From Agarophyton chilense (lineage: Eukaryota; Rhodophyta; Florideophyceae; Gracilariales; Gracilariaceae): 64,000 nt of DNA. Below the pieces are notes generated by a model that was given only the letters and a program-made list of their open reading frames with translations, was not told the DNA's origin and did no database searches. The position numbers and the translations under genes were made by a program. Within the stretch, counting starts at the first letter, position 1. Each line of letters starts with the position of its first letter. Location of the stretch: contig JARGXX010000027.1 in NCBI GenBank assembly GCA_030374765.1, positions 1-64,000 of the forward strand. The letters run 5' to 3'. Below are positions 18,075-29,396 of the stretch, in pieces.

Positions 18075-21000
18075 TGAGGAAAGCAACGCACTAACCGAAA
18101 AAAGCAATTGGAACGTGCGTCAAGAGGATGAATCGAAAAGGTAGCAGTTGAGTTAGATGTGCGGCATACACGAGGCTTGGAGCGCCGATGACCGTCTGCT
18201 CAGGCTCATTGCGTGAAGCGAGGCGGCTTATAAAGTGCGGCTCGGAAACAGTCAGCAAGGCAGCCACGCGCGGCCATGTAACACTACTAGTGACGAAACG
18301 GCGGTAAGGCAGCAAGAGAGCGCCCAAGCACAAAGTTTACAGCGCCACAAGCGCGGCATACGCAACCTCAGCAAGCCACGAAAGATGCTCCCAGGGCGCA
18401 CCAGTACGAGCGGCAGTGCATCGCAACACACACACGCACGGCACCCACTTTGCCTCCTCGGAAAGCGTCTGCGCGCTCACAAACTCTCAAGCTGAATTGC
18501 GCGCCTCCGCCTCATGTGCTCAACGGCTGCGCGTGCACACCACGCGCGCTATGACGTCACTGTAATCGCTCCTCGTATGTGCCGAAATCAACGGCTGACG
18601 GGCGCATCACGTGCGTGGCGGAGGCGGTTGGCGGCGTGTGTGCGGCGCGTGTGAGTGAACAACGGCGATGCCTACTTGGCGCTGTCGCGCTCCCGCCGCG
18701 CTTTCCTACCTTCCTGTCCCACCCTACTCGTCCGTGCTGCCTCCGCGTCATGATCGTAGGATTTGCTACACGTCCACCGTCGTCCGTCGCGTCTCTGGTC
18801 TTCTCCCTTAAACGTACAGCAACAATGAAAATGGAAGCTGCATGCACATGTTTTCATCGCTTTCACATACGCCGCTGTCTAACGTTACTTTATGTCGCCA
18901 CCCTCTGTCATGCGTCCTTCGCAGTGGCTTTCGTACTGCGCCCTACGCACTGCATCCTACGCATATCTTCCACCCACAACCCCATGTCCTCCGGACGCTC
19001 GTCCACAGCCTCTTTTCTCTACACACTTCAGCCACTGTTTTCATACCCTCCGCATCGCTTGCTGCCCATCCACCACCTGCCATCTATTTCAACAGCGCAG
19101 CAGCGTTCACGTCCAAGCGTTCGCGCATGCGCGCAACCTAACGGCGCCCATCGCTTCCGCCTCCCGCAGTTGTGTCGCGGTCAACCGCTTTGTTGCTACC
19201 AGGGGGTGACAGCAAAAGAGTTCTCTCATGCACTTCATTCAACGAGAGGCGCACCCCACTACCACGCCACCCAAACAATACTCTGGCTCTTGTGAGTGTC
19301 TTTTCTCATATGCCGGTAGCCCGGTTATTGTTCGAGCACAACCATGCAAGCTACACACGCGGGTACCATCCTCTAACAATGACGTCATCAAACGTTTCGT
19401 CCTGCTCATTTGTTGCGGTCCTGCTGGATACACGCCTTTTGAAAAACACTGTACATCACGACGGTACAGTAATCCTTTACGCCGACCCTGAACGATTTGA
19501 TCTACCCTTCGGTAACATGTTGTCTTTCATGTCTTAATGCACTGCCTTTTGGTATCTGTTACAGATGTTGTGATACTGCGCAAGCTCAACTCTGGCCGTC
19601 ACAAGTATTAAGGCAACCGCGATGCCATTACCACATCTGGCTCTAGCTTTTTTTTTCATGTGCACAGCTGATAGATCCACTCTGTTCACACATTACTGCG
19701 CACACTGTTTACGTTAAGCATGCGGTGCGATTTGATGCTGATGTGCACCTTACCCAAAAACTGAACAATTCACCCATGGCGAGTCCGGGCGATCTGGTAC
19801 TTTATCCATTTTCCAAACGAAGCCAGTTATATTTGAACAGATTATTGCACGCATCCTTGCGCCATCACAGTGCAGAACTAATTCACAGAGGGAGCAGTTC
19901 GCGCACATTGCCTTGCAAGGCTATCGTTCCATTGTATTTGTTCGGCGCTGGAGGGGTTCATATATGACAACGCCCTTTAGCCCGAGTATCATTTTATCCT
20001 TTCACAGCACTTGCGAGTCTCAACCAAGTGAAAATTGTGATTGTACTGTACAACAAGGACGCTTGTTCATTACATGTCTTGTCAGATGTGTAATGGTGCT
20101 AACGCCTTGAACGCCATCGATAAGTTTTTTTTATATCGACACCAGTGACCGCAGCTCACCTCGTATCGTTTTCTCCTGGGTCGATATTTCTCGGCGTAGC
20201 TCACAATAAATCAATGTCAACATTCGTACACTTTTGTTGCGCTCAAAGAGACATGGCTTTAGCCATGGTCCTGTAACAAGTGATTCGGTCTTGTTGACGC
20301 ATGTGATATTGCAAGCTGACAACCAATCTTTGATTATGTTGACATTCACGCAGAAGGAGGCGCGTGGTTCCGAGTGGATGCAAAAGCTAAATGTGGAGAA
20401 AACTTTGAAAACTCACATGCACTTTGATTTGGTCTTCCACGTAGCGACCTTACGTTGAATTGGATCTAATCGATACTGTTTCTGGAGGCAAGCTTCAGTG
20501 AAGTATCTGCAGAATGCTCTAGAGCTAGAGTGGAGTACATTCTTGCGCGATCTTTCGCAGCGTCATAAGAATTGTCGACACCTTGGCATCCCGACTAGTT
20601 CGATGCTTTCTGTCCAAATTTGTAATCCGTTAAATAATTCCTTGGGATGCGGTGCTTTCGCCACACTGACCTATACTGTATGTGCAAGGTATTCTTCATA
20701 TCGTTTGTAAACAGGAATATCTCGCATGCATTTTAACCCGTCTGGAAACGAGAAGGAGCTTCTCTCGACCATACGACAATTGCCATCACCGGTTTTCATT
20801 CTCTCAGCATCAGGGTTGAATTCACAAATGTGAACACGGTTTCTCAGGCAATTTCTCCTCTTCCTTTCAGGACCTGCAGTTTCTCAGTACAATCCTGTGC
20901 GCTCTCTAGTGTCTCTTCTACCGATGCAACTGTTTTCGAGTAATACGACGTTCAGCATCACCCGTAGCTTCTACAATAATGTTTACAGTGCAGTGCTGTA

Positions 21001-23546
21001 CGCTGCCTCGCTTCCATTCTGTGTACCAGCGATAACGGAAATGGAACACTAGCTAGACATCAAATCAAAGATGACGTTGTGAGGTAATCTATCTGCTCAG
21101 TTCCACTGACGTCTTGTGACTCTTGTCGACATACACGAAGGGAAAAAAAAGAAAGCATGGACTAAGGTCAACTCTACAATAGTTGTTTTTCTTATCTGTT
21201 TAATTCTTGTTTTCAACTATGTCAAAGAAAAACTCTCAAGACATCTTGAGCTTATCGAGTCCATTAAAACTACTTCTTTCTCGTTCATTTGAATCTCCAC
21301 ACGATGGAAAATCGGGAGACCTGTTTCATACCATGAACTTTGGGGTGTCGTGTGTATATTTGAATCAGGACCTTCTAAACTCCATAGAAAATGACCGAAA
21401 ATATGGCATCATCGTACAGGATTGTTGCAAGTTATCAACTCGATAAAAGTTATTTTTGACGCTTCCCAGGAGTCACCTTTGCCGTTGCTTGAAATATCTA
21501 AATATTGAAAAAACACTAGAGAGGGCTTTCTACAACCTCTATCTTCGCCTTATCTGTCAAACACTCTAAATAGTTGAGGAAAAACTTCATGAAAATTGAA
21601 ACAATTGCTTATATTCGCATTTCGTACATGACGGAAGAACTGTTGTTATTGGGATGATCTTGACTGCGCACTTTTGCATCAGTTAGTATGAGAAAGATTC
21701 ATATGCTTTTCCGAGCTTTTAAAATTTGCCGATTCTTAGAAAGTTCCTGAAGAATCGCCAACCCCTCACCCGAGATTCAAGATTTGCAGACTATCCGAAC
21801 AGAAAAAAGAATGTGGCTGTAGATTACTGCGCCCATCAGCGAAAAAGATTTGGCTGGATGCACGATGCGTTCGAGCAAGCTAGAATTGCGGTATACAGCG
21901 AGGTTGAAAATGTTCAACGATGCTCCCTGTTGCTTTCATTTGCTCGTTTTGACTGACAGAGACCTTCAGTCTCACGTTGAAGTGAATTATGCTTTTGGTG
22001 AGCGTTACAAATGATTAGGATGGCAAATTCTGGAAGCTGTCATGTTCAGATATCGTTTTGGAATTTGTTATACTTTCCTTTTCGGCAATAATTATGGATG
22101 ACTTGCAGAAAGTACAGCGTCACATTTTAAGATGGCTGTTAAGATACACAATCGCGAGGTAGAGTTGTTGTCTCACGAATGTTGGCGGGACTTTGGAAAT
22201 GCCACGTTACAAATAGGCATGACATGGACCGCAGTGATGCTCGAGAGTAGTGGAAAGGGATATTACATCTGACTGAAGAATAACCAGTAAAAATGCGCAG
22301 AAAACCAAGCAAGTAAGGGCATGCGCGAAGAAAGAAATGCGAGTGGCCATGCAACCGTGGGTGCTCTTTCTGAAAGCTGAAAGCATGATTTTGCTCCCAG
22401 TTGGAAGACAACTTGTACAGTTGTATAATGATGAAATGTTTCCTTCACAATTGCGTTGCGAGTGTATCTGTTCTGTTACAGAGGACTGATACAAATTCGC
22501 ACAGAAATGTGCAGTGCCCAAACTAAGTAAGTTTGAGTACAACCGACTTGGACAAAGAGTACCGACGGTACATAGTAGGATGTACCTACCCTTTGTAATT
22601 GGAAGTAGTAAATTCAGGGTTCATAAGTGACGAAGAACGCAGATGTTTCAGCTTGAGTTGCGAAAGGTTCTGGGAGATGACAGTGTCACGTGGGGGCGTG
22701 ACAGCGGGTCAGGAGCTGCGTGACCACAGTTGGCTCCCGCAGCGTGACTCCGAACAAGATGATCACTCTGATAGAGCAAGGCGGGGGCGGTTTCACCCGT
22801 TTCCAAAGAGGCGTTTCTGCGCTGGGAGGCGCAACTGGAGCTCGCCGTGCTCACGGAGCAGCCTTCATCACGCAGCGGCAATCAGCACGAAGCAACTAAC
22901 TTAAACCACAGTTGCATCGCGGTGCTGTTGCGCAGTACAACAGAGCGCAGAAATTAAGACAAGTTTGTAATGCTGCGCCTGGTACTGTACGAAAGAGTAT
23001 GAATGAGTACGAATGAAATCATTGGAAGATACCGTTTGCGACACCCGAATGGGTCTGCGAATGCTGCTTGCTTGCGAGAGACGAGAAAGCGGCACTGTTT
23101 TACACTACGCCTCGATCTCGGAGCGCACACGTCGACGACTACGCGTGAGTGGTATTGGCATGTCTGACTGGCGTGACACGGCGCGCGCGGTCACGCGTGT
23201 GCACCGACCACGCCAAACCGCCACAGCTCTTCATGTTCGTCACCGATGCTCTCATTCATAACTTCATGTTACAACTTTTCTCGCAATGCCAGCTCAGTAA
23301 AGTTACCGCTGTATCTCACTTCCAAAACAGCAACGCAGCTTCCTATAAAACCCAATCCAAATTCCTAATGCTCTGCTGGTGTAAACTTATAAAGCCGCAT
23401 TTTCCCCCGCACCCAGTCACTTCGCATTATCACCATCATAGTTCTGTCAACACACAACGTGCCTCCCCGTGCTCCGCAGAAGCTCTATTTCATGTCGCAG
23501 AATTTACCGCGAGTTGTTCGCCGCTGAGCTCATCTTCAACGCTACC
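18075..23546. promoter_or_regulatory. 5.5-kb divergent upstream region of two malectin paralogues
   Basis: No convincing gene; the longest frames have unprotein-like composition. Both ends look like promoters. For the minus gene a TATA-like ctttataa (reverse strand, about 18229-18236) lies roughly 155 bp before its ATG. For the plus gene tataaaa at about 23344 and ttataaagccgc at about 23387 lie 200-160 bp before its ATG. Both TATA elements are followed by a shared GCCGC. CRE-like TGACGTCA palindromes occur at 18552-18559 and 19380-19387. A CTAGCTAG site is at 21049-21056. The middle (about 19.5-22.5 kb) is AT-richer and featureless. Confidence 0.45.
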
Positions 23547-26500
23547 ATGCGCTTCTTCCTCACTTCCTTGTGCACATGTGTTTTGATTGCGCTCTGTCGC
23601 CCTGTCTGTTCGGCTTCCAGATCGGCTTATATTGATGCCGGCTCCCAGTTTGATGCGTACGTAGAGGGAACTTTCAAGTACTTCACCCCGACCGCATTCA
23701 CCGCAACTGCAAACTTTTTGGGGAAAGTGTTTCGGGCCGGTCGAGCTGGAAATGTTTTTACATACTCCTTTGATCTTGAACCAGGGGCGTACAATGTAGT
23801 ACTGGGTTTCGGCGAGTATCTCGACGAAAACTGTGCAAAGGGTAAACGCGTGTTCAATGTCTACATTAATGATGAGATTCAACTTGAGGGCTTGGATGTG
23901 TTTGACGCTGCCGGTGGTTGTTTTATTGGGTTGCAGTACACTTTCCCTGCGACAGTGAGCTCGGTCGCCACCAAGCCACTGGCAATTCGCTTTGAATCGG
24001 TAATGAATCCAGCTATGATGAGTATTATTAGTATCAGCTCTTCGGCCACAGGATGCGTTTCCGTGTCTGATACAGGTTCACTTGCAGACGGTGAAGATCA
24101 CGCTGCTCATTCTGTCCCTGGCTCTTATCCACCTCAACTCAATGCCAATTCGCCAAAGTCCTACGTAGACGCCGATGGAAACGGAATGGAAGCTGTGTTC
24201 ATCGACGGTACTGGCAGTCATACCCACTTTTTCGACAGTGCCAACAATATTATCGGTCGTCTCACTGATTATACATGGACCATCGTCGAAACCGGCCAGG
24301 TTATTTCAAAATCGAGTAGCTTTTATTACAACTTCCCTCTTGGCACAACCAGACTCAAGTTGGCGGTAGTTGACAATTCCTGCACCACAGATGAGGCCGA
24401 GACCACCGTCACTGTCACTGCTGCGATTCAGCCGGGCATGTATTGCTACTATTACGAGGGTCTACCGAAAATGATGGCCGATGATCCCTTGGGAACTCCG
24501 CAATTTGCAGCAGTTTCAAGTACTGCCAATGTTGGATTCCCTTCCTTCCCGTTTAGTAATTCGAATTTCGTTGCACGATGTGTGTTCTTTTTACAGATTA
24601 ATCAGGGAGTAGAGGCGGGTGCTGTTTCACTTTCAGCAAGTGGTGGCGTGGCCCGCTTGTACAAAGGTACGGACCTTCTCCTTGATACCGGCGGTATGTC
24701 TTCAACCGATACTGAGCTCCCGGTAGGTTTGCTTGGCCTGCAAGTCATTTATGAACGAACGGCCCCGGCTCAAACCGCTGCGTTTCAACTCAAAGTACTG
24801 GGCGCTGTTCCCCTCGCATCAAATGTCTTTTATGACCAAAGAGAAGTATTGCCTATTCTATCTTCTCTTTCTCCATCGGATGGATCAGATTCTGGCGGTA
24901 CTTCCGTGAAGGTTTCAGGTTATGGGTTGTTCCAACCTCTAACTATCAGATTCGGCGAGACGATTGTGAGTGCGAAAGGTGAGGTTGACCCGTTTCAATT
25001 CTTCGTGACATCTCCTCCCGCCGGATCTGCTGTGGTCGCAAAGGTGACAGTGACTACAGCTACGGGACTCACCAGCAACTCTCTAAGCTTTTCGTACGGG
25101 AGCACTTGCGAGTCTATCGGTTTCGATAACAGAGAAATGAAAACCTCAAACGGAGGCTCTGTAGATTTCCTACAGCAGCCCACTTGTGTTGAAATTGGAG
25201 GAGATGGTAAGCTGTACATGGGCACAACAGGATCCACAGTTCAAGTGCTCGGATACAATCCTCAGTCGTTAGTCGTTACCTCCCACTGCTATTCCAAGCC
25301 AATACTGGACTTTAGCGTCAAGAAGGGTTCAATGCCCGCTGAGCGTGATATCTTGGGCATCGCTTTAGACCCAAGGGATAAGACACCGAGGCCATACGTG
25401 AGCACCAGCACTTTATTTTGGTTTAAAAGGAATCGGGTTGACAGATCGAACACAGCTGCGTGGCGAAACGGTGCAATAGAACGATTGAAACCTGGCAGTG
25501 ATCCTTCGGACTCGAAGGTTTGCCTCGTGTATGACCAGCGCATTGTGTCTGGTCTTCCTGTTTCCAATTTTGACCACGCAATCAACAGCATTGTGTTCAC
25601 CCAAGATGGTGACTTGCTCATTGCAATCGGTAGCTTCACAAATGCGGGCCTGCCGCACAACAAAGCTGGAAACTATTGGGAGACGACATTGTCAGCTGCA
25701 GTGCTAATCGCAAAGCTTAGTAAGGGAGCCTCATTTGACGGAGTTATCAAATACTCGAATCAAGACGCGCCTGAACGTTCTCGGCAAACATCTGGAGACA
25801 TAGAAGTTTTTTCTATGGGACACAGAAATACTTTTGGCATGACAATGACAAGAAGCGGGAACATCTATGGAGTAGATCAAGGGCCAAATTGTGGTTTTGG
25901 GAACACTGCAACTGCATGCAACGAGTACAGTGCAGAAGCACACGCATCCTACCAAGCACGTGGGGACTCTGCATGGCCCGGCCGGGTGGAACAGGATTGT
26001 GCCAGCGAAACATTCTCAATTGGTCGTCCGGACAAGGTACTTCACATCACAAAGGGCAGCTTCTATGGACACCCCAATCTACAACGCGGTGGAGCCGAGT
26101 GTGCTTGGATTGATGCTTTCGATGGAAAAACAGCAAACGACAAGTCAGCACCGTCCAACTACAAAGGGCCAATGGCCACCTTGAAGAGTTCAGTGACAGG
26201 AATCGGGGAGTATGGCAGCAATCACTTCTGTGGTAATTTGCGAGGGAACATCATCATGTCAAAGTACCGAGGTGGAAATGTGTATCGTATGGGGGTGAAC
26301 GGAGGTTCTAAAACGAGCGGGCCAGATACGATGGCAATGGGTGGTGGGTTATCGTTTGCGGAAAACCAAGGTGGCGACCTTATTTTCCCAAAGCTTGATG
26401 AGAAAAAAGTTGTTGTGCTTCGCCCGAGGGTAGTGCCCAAAACCAACCTGTATCTGGCGAACGCCGTACCCTGGCGCCACGGAAAGAACGGTGGGACAAC

Positions 26501-26699
26501 CGTCATCATTGGGGGTCAGAACTTCGGCCAGTCGCCGTCAGTAACAGTTGGGGGATCATCGTGTCCAGTGACGGCCAACACAGACACCGAAATCACTTGT
26601 GTTGTCCCAGCATCTAGTTCTGGACCAAAGAGTATTATCGTTTCATCAGGAGGAAGTTCGGCCACCCTATTCAATGCCCTCTTGTATATGAATGTTTAG
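23547..26699 (+). CDS. Secreted single-malectin, IPT/TIG and glucose/sorbosone dehydrogenase-like protein
   Basis: 1050 residues from the ATG at 23547 (signal peptide MRFFLTSLCTCVLIALCRPVCSA). An in-frame ATG further upstream (23469) would precede it with a basic stretch, so 23547 is preferred. Order: one malectin domain (~25-165), the EDHAAHSVPGSYPPQL segment, a PKD-like part, IPT/TIG, a sugar-dehydrogenase-type propeller (ILGIALDPRD, NFDHAINSIVF, YGVDQGPNCGFG) and a C-terminal IPT/TIG domain. It is collinear with the C-terminal two thirds of the minus-strand paralogue, its malectin matching that protein's third one; it lacks the first two malectins and the Ser/Pro linker. The His aligned with soluble glucose dehydrogenase is kept. 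The pair arose by duplication with inversion, with later gain or loss of malectin domains (inference). Confidence 0.8.
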   Translation: MRFFLTSLCTCVLIALCRPVCSASRSAYIDAGSQFDAYVEGTFKYFTPTAFTATANFLGKVFRAGRAGNVFTYSFDLEPGAYNVVLGFGEYLDENCAKGKRVFNVYINDEIQLEGLDVFDAAGGCFIGLQYTFPATVSSVATKPLAIRFESVMNPAMMSIISISSSATGCVSVSDTGSLADGEDHAAHSVPGSYPPQLNANSPKSYVDADGNGMEAVFIDGTGSHTHFFDSANNIIGRLTDYTWTIVETGQVISKSSSFYYNFPLGTTRLKLAVVDNSCTTDEAETTVTVTAAIQPGMYCYYYEGLPKMMADDPLGTPQFAAVSSTANVGFPSFPFSNSNFVARCVFFLQINQGVEAGAVSLSASGGVARLYKGTDLLLDTGGMSSTDTELPVGLLGLQVIYERTAPAQTAAFQLKVLGAVPLASNVFYDQREVLPILSSLSPSDGSDSGGTSVKVSGYGLFQPLTIRFGETIVSAKGEVDPFQFFVTSPPAGSAVVAKVTVTTATGLTSNSLSFSYGSTCESIGFDNREMKTSNGGSVDFLQQPTCVEIGGDGKLYMGTTGSTVQVLGYNPQSLVVTSHCYSKPILDFSVKKGSMPAERDILGIALDPRDKTPRPYVSTSTLFWFKRNRVDRSNTAAWRNGAIERLKPGSDPSDSKVCLVYDQRIVSGLPVSNFDHAINSIVFTQDGDLLIAIGSFTNAGLPHNKAGNYWETTLSAAVLIAKLSKGASFDGVIKYSNQDAPERSRQTSGDIEVFSMGHRNTFGMTMTRSGNIYGVDQGPNCGFGNTATACNEYSAEAHASYQARGDSAWPGRVEQDCASETFSIGRPDKVLHITKGSFYGHPNLQRGGAECAWIDAFDGKTANDKSAPSNYKGPMATLKSSVTGIGEYGSNHFCGNLRGNIIMSKYRGGNVYRMGVNGGSKTSGPDTMAMGGGLSFAENQGGDLIFPKLDEKKVVVLRPRVVPKTNLYLANAVPWRHGKNGGTTVIIGGQNFGQSPSVTVGGSSCPVTANTDTEITCVVPASSSGPKSIIVSSGGSSATLFNALLYMNV

Positions 26700-27995
26700 C
26701 TTTTCGTTCTATGAGTGGATATCATTTGCAAACTTTAAATCTCTATTGCATGTTAATATAAAGCCAGATGAAGAGCATCTCTGGAGCTTCGACCAAATCG
26801 ATTTGTATATTCATCTTCATAAACGACACCTGTTGCGGAAGCCTAACCAGTTGGTGTCGTGAACGACCTGATTCATTGTTCCCTCTATTGCTCAGAGCTG
26901 CGCTAGCTAGATAGTCAAAATTTCACCAGTAAAGGAAGCGTAGGCTCAAGATGGACAAGGCTTGAAACGAGGACTGTTCACACTATCTTCGATAGGAACA
27001 TTTTGCAAAAGATGAAATGTGCTGCGGAAGTCGCCCAGACTAGAAAGGGGAAGAAGAAGCGCTCTTCATAAAGAAGATGAAGATTAAGTTATCGCCCCTA
27101 TAAATACAAAGGAACTATATTCACTTCGCATACATTCAGTGGTAAGCGTGACCCAGAGTAAATCAGTGGGGACAGACGTCTCACGCGGTCGTGTACTTCC
27201 TTCTCCTCTCTTGTGATTCCGGGCCCGAATATTAAGCGTACGTTCAGTGTCACCAAGAGCTTGGCTGTTTCTCAATATTAACATGATGCTTTAGTTACTT
27301 CGTGAATAGTATGTACAGGAGAAAGATTTTCATCATGCTGGCCAGCATCATTCCTGAAGCGTCAAGCCAAAAGACTCAAAGACATTGATCGACAACATAA
27401 GACACGACGCTACTTGCATTTTGACAAGCCAGCAGTCAAATTGGAAAGAACAGGGAGTAAAGTGACAACGTTTTCGCTTGCTGCCAGAGAGCGAACGGGG
27501 GAGCAGACTGCTAGCAATTGCTCTCTCTCTAGCTAGAGGCTAACAACCCCTTCAAATCCCTCACCCCCCCTCGCTTCACGAGAATATTCTGACGCGTTTG
27601 AATTTTTGTTAAAATCTGCTGACATGAAATCATCACGTACAACTCATTAGACCCTGCACCTTCCGTCGAGACCTTTCAAGATTACGTGAAGCGAATGCAG
27701 ATGACGTACGCGACATCATCGAGCCCAGCTAGTCGGCAGGGGTCTCCAGGCTTTTGTCCGCCCTGACGGTTCGTTTTCCAGAAAGTCCATCCTCGCCATC
27801 CGTGGGGGAGATCTCAAAGCTCAGAAAGCTCCGCACAAATTCTCACACCTCCAGCTGGATTGCAGCATCGTGCAGCACAAGGTAGGGCTAATTTTCCCAC
27901 GTTCTTCGCGGATAGCGACGAAGGCCGCCGGCGCGTTCAACAATCGTTTACGTCACCGCAATTGAGCCTCTTCTCTTCCTGTCACAATCCCCAAG
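26700..27995. other. Intergenic, about 1.3 kb
   Basis: 3'UTR of the malectin gene and upstream region of CDC73. Holds CTAGCTAG at 26903-26910 and 27529-27536; otherwise nothing recognisable. Confidence 0.5.
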
Positions 27996-29396
27996 ATGGT
28001 TGCTGCCTCGGTTGGACCTCTGGCCGAACTCCGCCGCGCTATCATCGAAGGCGAAACCATCGCAATGGATGAGAACCACATCATTATCAGTTCGAATATA
28101 CGTTTGGACAAACAAACCCCCACTGAATTTCATTCAATGAGAGGTCGAGGCAACCCGTATGAACTTGCAACGCTCTATTTACAATACACGCACCACGACA
28201 AGCCCTATAACGATTATTACAACGCCTGTAATAAAGCAAAGACAGGCCATGTTCTGCCAGTTGATAAGAAAGACGTTGTGGCCTATCTCCGCGGCGAAAT
28301 TGCTACTTCTCCCAATATTGAGATTCCGAAATCCGAAGCAAACAAGTCTGCCTCAGTAACTGGAAGATTTGGACAGGTGCCGAAACCTTCCGTGAAGCCA
28401 TCCGAGGATGAAATTACCAAAGTCCCTCGTGCATCCACAAAGCCATCTGTGTCTACTTCAGCACACCCAGACAAAGAAAAATTCTCATTCGCCCAGTATC
28501 GAAATCGCGTGCGCGATCAAAGGTCCCTAGACTCAATCATGGTTGTGAAGGATGAAGACTTCACAAATCTTCGGGAAAAGCTGAGCCAGCATGTACTCGA
28601 TAGCAAGAACGGGAAGATTGTACAGGGAGACAATGATCAAGGGGCCAACACCCAGCCTGTATATGACCCGCGTGGTGATCGCTACACCAGCAACGAAGAA
28701 AGGTTTTGGAGAGAAAACATGGGTACGGACTTCCAAAACCTTGGTATTGATATGAGTGGATCTTTTAAAGATATGCCTTCCACTGTTGGTTCATCGAATC
28801 CAAACACGAACAAGAGGAACCACGATACCATGAACACGAGGAGAAAAGGTTCACCACCCAAGAGACCAAAGCGAGCACAAAGCGGTTCAATACCAATCAT
28901 TATCGTTCCGGTTGGGTTCAACAACCTGATTTGTCATGGAAACGCAGTGGAATTCTTTCAGAACAACCACTACGTATCCACCGAAGAGCTCGTAAAAAGG
29001 AACGTAGCCCCAATCGCTAAAGTATCCCGCGAAGAACTAACTCGAGTTCCTGGAGGAAATTGTTCACGTGCAAAGTACAACATTGTGAGTAATCCTAGCA
29101 GACTTACATCCGACGAGTGGGATAATGTTGTTTCTGTGGTTTGTAGTGGGCGAGAATGGCAGTTCAAGAACTGGCCGATCTATGGTGGCGGCGTGAAAGA
29201 GCTATTCCGAAAAGTTCACGCAGTTCACTTTCATTATGACGATACAGTTCCGGCTGGAGACACCGAATCATGGCCAATTAAGAAGATAGCAATCTCGCGG
29301 TCAAAACGACACACAGATCACCAGGTGTGCTCCCAGTTTTGGAGTTCACTAGATGATTTTCTGAGAAGAGGAAAAGGAAAGTATCTCCGCTACTGA
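27996..29396 (+). CDS. CDC73: Paf1 complex subunit CDC73 / parafibromin
   Basis: 466 residues, single exon. The N-terminus has the conserved helix PLAELRRAIIEGETI found at the start of CDC73 proteins. The middle (~110-300) is basic and variable, with Lys/Ser/Pro stretches and a nuclear-localisation-like KGSPPKRPKRAQ. The C-terminal ~165 residues form the Ras-like CDC73 domain: SIPIIIVPVGFNNLI, YNIVSNPSRLTSDEWDNVVSV, WQFKNWPI, ELFRKVHAVHFHYDD, then ISRSKRHTDHQVCSQFWSSL. This matches the family in order and spacing, and the length lies between the yeast and animal proteins. In the nucleus it would act with Paf1, Ctr9 and Leo1 on elongating RNA polymerase II and histone modification (family knowledge). 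ATG at 27996 is the first in frame. Confidence 0.92.
   Translation: MVAASVGPLAELRRAIIEGETIAMDENHIIISSNIRLDKQTPTEFHSMRGRGNPYELATLYLQYTHHDKPYNDYYNACNKAKTGHVLPVDKKDVVAYLRGEIATSPNIEIPKSEANKSASVTGRFGQVPKPSVKPSEDEITKVPRASTKPSVSTSAHPDKEKFSFAQYRNRVRDQRSLDSIMVVKDEDFTNLREKLSQHVLDSKNGKIVQGDNDQGANTQPVYDPRGDRYTSNEERFWRENMGTDFQNLGIDMSGSFKDMPSTVGSSNPNTNKRNHDTMNTRRKGSPPKRPKRAQSGSIPIIIVPVGFNNLICHGNAVEFFQNNHYVSTEELVKRNVAPIAKVSREELTRVPGGNCSRAKYNIVSNPSRLTSDEWDNVVSVVCSGREWQFKNWPIYGGGVKELFRKVHAVHFHYDDTVPAGDTESWPIKKIAISRSKRHTDHQVCSQFWSSLDDFLRRGKGKYLRY

Noticed and set aside
18579-19295. 238-codon frame with a signal-peptide-like stretch
   Set aside because: Cys/His/Arg-rich random-looking composition, no domain, and located in the divergent promoter region.
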